Made by a program: the position numbers and the translations under genes
Shown here: positions 6,344-8,381 of the stretch, one piece after another
Layout of the letters: every line of letters begins with the position of its first letter
Numbering within the stretch: position 1 is the first letter of the stretch
Assembly (NCBI GenBank): GCA_005788205.1
Contig: SXYT01000098.1
Span: 1-8,381, forward strand
Direction: 5' to 3'
Length of the DNA: 8,381 bases
Origin: Actinomycetota bacterium
GTDB taxonomy: Bacteria; Actinomycetota; Acidimicrobiia; Acidimicrobiales; Ilumatobacteraceae
The notes under the pieces: model-generated
Database searches by the model: none
What the model was told of the DNA's origin: nothing
The model's input: the letters and a program-made list of their open reading frames with translations, nothing else

Positions 6344-7204
6344 TCAGGCAACGGGCAGGCCCAGTTGCGCGTAGATCTCCCGCGTCGCGGTCGACTTGTT
6401 CATGGTGTAGAAGTGCAGCCCGGGGACGCCCGATGCGAGAAGCTCGGCGCACAGTTCGGTGGCTGCATCCACACCGATGCGGCGCACGTCCTCCGGCGAT
6501 GTGCCGGACTCCAGCCGCTCACGAAGCCACTGCGGGAACGCCGCGCCCGACATCTCGGCCATGCGCTCGACCTGGCCGATGTTCGTGACGGGCATGATCC
6601 CCGGGATGACAGGCTTCTCGACGCCGAGTGCAGCGAGCTCGTCCACCATGCGGTGGTAGTGCTCGGCCTCGAAGAAGAACTGGGTGACGGCGAAATCGGC
6701 GGCGCGCAGCTTGTCGGCCAGGTGGGCGCGGTCACTCGCCCGCGAGACGGAGCGTGGGTGCACCTCCGGATGGGCCGCGACCCCGATGCTCATGTCCGCG
6801 ATCGACCGCACGTGCTCGATCAGCTCGGTCGCGTAGCGGTAGTCGCTCGGCCGCGCGTCCGACGCATCCTTCGGTGGGTCACCCGCGAGGGCCAGCACGT
6901 TCGCCACACCGGCGGCGGCGTAGGTGGCGATGATGTCAGCGACCTCCTCGCGCGTGTGCCCGACGCAGGTCAGGTGCGCCATCGGGGGGATGTTCGTCTC
7001 CTTGCCGACCCACAGGACGGTGTCCCTGGTGAACTCGCGGGTGCTGCCCCCGGCCCCGTACGTGACGGAGACGAACGACGGACCGAGAGGTTCCAGTTCA
7101 GCGATGGTGCGGCCGAGACTGAGCGAACCCTGGGCTGTCTTCGGCGGCGAGAACTCGAACGAGAAGGTGCGCCCGGACGCGAGGAGGTCTCCGATGCGAG
7201 CCAT
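6344..7204 (-). CDS. metF: 5,10-methylenetetrahydrofolate reductase
   Basis: The 286-residue flavoprotein reduces 5,10-methylene-THF to 5-methyl-THF, the methyl donor for methionine synthesis. The TIM-barrel motifs are FSFEFSPPKT (14-23) with catalytic Glu17, VTYGAGGSTR (47-56), HLTCVGHTREE (77-87), LALAGDPP (104-111) with Asp109, GVAAHPEVHP (141-150), TQFFFEA (174-180) with Gln175, GIMPVTN, and near the C-terminus LHFYTMN. The length is that of the bacterial catalytic domain alone, with no regulatory extension. The start at 7204 fits the family N-terminus. It lacks a Shine-Dalgarno sequence but has TAGAAT six bases upstream, suggesting a leaderless transcript. It sits 40 bp downstream of purH and 22 bp upstream of the acyltransferase start. 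Confidence 0.96.
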   Translation of the reverse strand: MARIGDLLASGRTFSFEFSPPKTAQGSLSLGRTIAELEPLGPSFVSVTYGAGGSTREFTRDTVLWVGKETNIPPMAHLTCVGHTREEVADIIATYAAAGVANVLALAGDPPKDASDARPSDYRYATELIEHVRSIADMSIGVAAHPEVHPRSVSRASDRAHLADKLRAADFAVTQFFFEAEHYHRMVDELAALGVEKPVIPGIMPVTNIGQVERMAEMSGAAFPQWLRERLESGTSPEDVRRIGVDAATELCAELLASGVPGLHFYTMNKSTATREIYAQLGLPVA

Positions 7205-7210
7205 GGGCCC

Positions 7211-7216
7211 ATTCTA
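7211..7216 (-). promoter_or_regulatory. Putative -10 box for leaderless metF transcript
   Basis: On the minus strand TAGAAT matches five of six bases of the TATAAT consensus and ends six bases before the metF ATG. That places the transcription start at or beside the start codon. No good -35 box is seen at 17-18 bases upstream. It lies in the 40-bp purH-metF gap, which is otherwise GC-rich. Confidence 0.5.
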
Positions 7217-7244
7217 CGGCCGCACCGGGACGGGACGCGGCTAC

Positions 7245-8381
7245 CTAGTGACGGAAATGGCGGCTGCCGGTCAGCACCATTGCGATGCCGTTCTCGTTTG
7301 CGGCGGCAATCGACTCGTCATCGCGCACGCTCCCTCCCGGCTGGATGATTGCGGTCACCCCCGCGCGGACGAGCTCGTCGACGGTGTCGCGGAACGGGAA
7401 GAACGCGTCGCTGGCCGCCACACTCCCGGGTGCGCGGTCCCCCGCGCGCCCGATCGCGATGCGCGCCGCGTCGACGCGGTTCGGTTGCCCGCCGCCCACT
7501 CCCACGACGGTGTCGCCGTTGGCAAGGACCACTGCGTTGCTCCACGTGGCCGCGACCGTGCGCCAGGCGAGGAGGAGGCTCGACCATTCATCGTCGGTCG
7601 GCACGCGGTCCGTCGCCACGGTGAAGTCATCGAGGGGCTCGTCGGCCTCGTCGTTCGTCTGCACCAACAACCCGCCGTCCACGCTGCGCACGTTCACGCC
7701 CATGCTGTGGAACGGGGCGACTGCCTCGATGAGCCGGAGGTTCTGTTTCGCGCACAGGACGTCGAGTGCACCCGCAGAGAAGGACGGTGCAACCACAACC
7801 TCGGTGAAGACCCCCGCGATGGCGGACGCCGTAGCTTCGTCGACCTCGCCGTTCACGGCGATGATGCCCCCGAAGGCACTGACCGGATCAGCGGCGTGCG
7901 CACGGCCGTAGGCCTCCGCGATGGTCGGCCCGAGGGCCACGCCACACGGGTTCGCATGCTTCACGATGACGGCGGCAGGCCTGTCGAACGCACTGACCAG
8001 TTGCCACGCGGCCTCGGTGTCGAGCACGTTCAGGTACGACATCTCCTTGCCGTTCAGCTGCGCGGCGGAGTCCCACCAGCTCTCGGCACCCGGCAGACGG
8101 TAGAGCGCGGCATGCTGGTGCGGGTTCTCCCCGTAGCGCAGCACTTCTGCACGCTCCGCGACGATCGTCAGGATCGGGGGCAGGGTCGCATCGATGCGGC
8201 GGGGATTCTCGTCGGACATCCAGGAGGCGACCGCGGCGTCGTACGCGCTGGTGATGCGGAACGCCTTCTGGGCGAGCAACCTTCGCGCCGACTCACCGAA
8301 GGAACCCTCGCGGATCGTCTCGAGGACCGAGTCGTAGTCCGCAGTGTCGACCACGACCCCGACGTGCGCGAAGTTCTTCGC
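7245..8381 (-). CDS. purH: Bifunctional AICAR transformylase/IMP cyclohydrolase (N-terminal part outside window)
   Basis: PurH catalyses the last two steps of purine synthesis, formylating AICAR with 10-formyl-THF and closing the ring to IMP. The frame stays open to the right edge: upstream of the GTG codon at 8354 it reads AKNFAHVGV, which is family sequence, so 8354 is not a start. The visible 378 residues are the end of the cyclohydrolase domain and the entire transformylase domain. Motifs include RYGENPHQHAALY, KHANPCGVA (the catalytic Lys-His pair is encoded near 7961-7956), DPVSAFGGIIAVN, GQPNRVDAARIA, DAFFPFRD, IIQPGGSVRDDE and the C-terminal TGSRHFRH. About 140 N-terminal residues are missing. 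It is the most upstream visible gene of the minus-strand run and, with metF, draws on the folate one-carbon pool. Confidence 0.97.
   Translation of the reverse strand, partial: AKNFAHVGVVVDTADYDSVLETIREGSFGESARRLLAQKAFRITSAYDAAVASWMSDENPRRIDATLPPILTIVAERAEVLRYGENPHQHAALYRLPGAESWWDSAAQLNGKEMSYLNVLDTEAAWQLVSAFDRPAAVIVKHANPCGVALGPTIAEAYGRAHAADPVSAFGGIIAVNGEVDEATASAIAGVFTEVVVAPSFSAGALDVLCAKQNLRLIEAVAPFHSMGVNVRSVDGGLLVQTNDEADEPLDDFTVATDRVPTDDEWSSLLLAWRTVAATWSNAVVLANGDTVVGVGGGQPNRVDAARIAIGRAGDRAPGSVAASDAFFPFRDTVDELVRAGVTAIIQPGGSVRDDESIAAANENGIAMVLTGSRHFRH

Noticed and set aside
5957..7348. 463-codon open frame on the plus strand opposite metF and the acyltransferase start region
   Set aside because: It is antisense to two clearly recognised genes. 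Its composition is Arg/Pro/Ala-rich low-complexity sequence with no domain motif. Long antisense open frames are expected in GC-rich DNA.

Overview
The window is dense, high-GC DNA carrying eight protein genes, two of them cut by the window edges. There are no rRNA, tRNA, CRISPR or transposon signatures. Several things point to an actinobacterium: the GC-rich codon use, the form of malate dehydrogenase typical of Actinobacteria (about 328 residues, starting near MTTPIRVAVTGAAGQIGYSL), a K+-independent proton pyrophosphatase, and start codons that appear to be leaderless. An Acidimicrobiia (Ilumatobacter-like) source is a plausible but unproven guess.

Left part, plus strand (1-2092). The 3' three quarters of hppA, a membrane-bound proton-pumping pyrophosphatase, ends at 1567. 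A very strong symmetric hairpin terminator follows at 1581-1612. Next comes a 31-bp tandem repeat (about 2.45 copies, 1617-1692) whose arms can fold into alternative hairpins. It runs directly into the putative promoter and start of a small SCP2-like lipid-carrier protein (1703-2092).

Right part, minus strand (8381 down to 2094). All six genes point the same way: purH (3' part), metF, a large membrane acyltransferase with a C-terminal SGNH domain, mdh, a 2-oxoglutarate/Fe(II) oxygenase of the ArpA/BesD type, and a formaldehyde-activating-enzyme (Fae) homologue. mdh, the oxygenase and fae are joined by TGATG and ATGA start/stop overlaps, so they look like one translationally coupled unit. The mdh and metF starts have -10-like boxes 6-7 nt upstream, which suggests leaderless transcription and at least two sub-operons. 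The SCP2-like gene and fae converge with a single base between their stop codons.

Functional theme: purH (uses 10-formyl-THF), metF (reduces 5,10-methylene-THF) and fae (condenses formaldehyde with a pterin in characterised members) all belong to one-carbon metabolism. mdh is central carbon metabolism, and the oxygenase consumes 2-oxoglutarate. The most unusual element is the coupled oxygenase-fae pair. It could be a small oxidation module in which the Fae homologue handles formaldehyde or another reactive product, but that is inference. The acyltransferase is a cell-envelope gene lying between otherwise metabolic neighbours.
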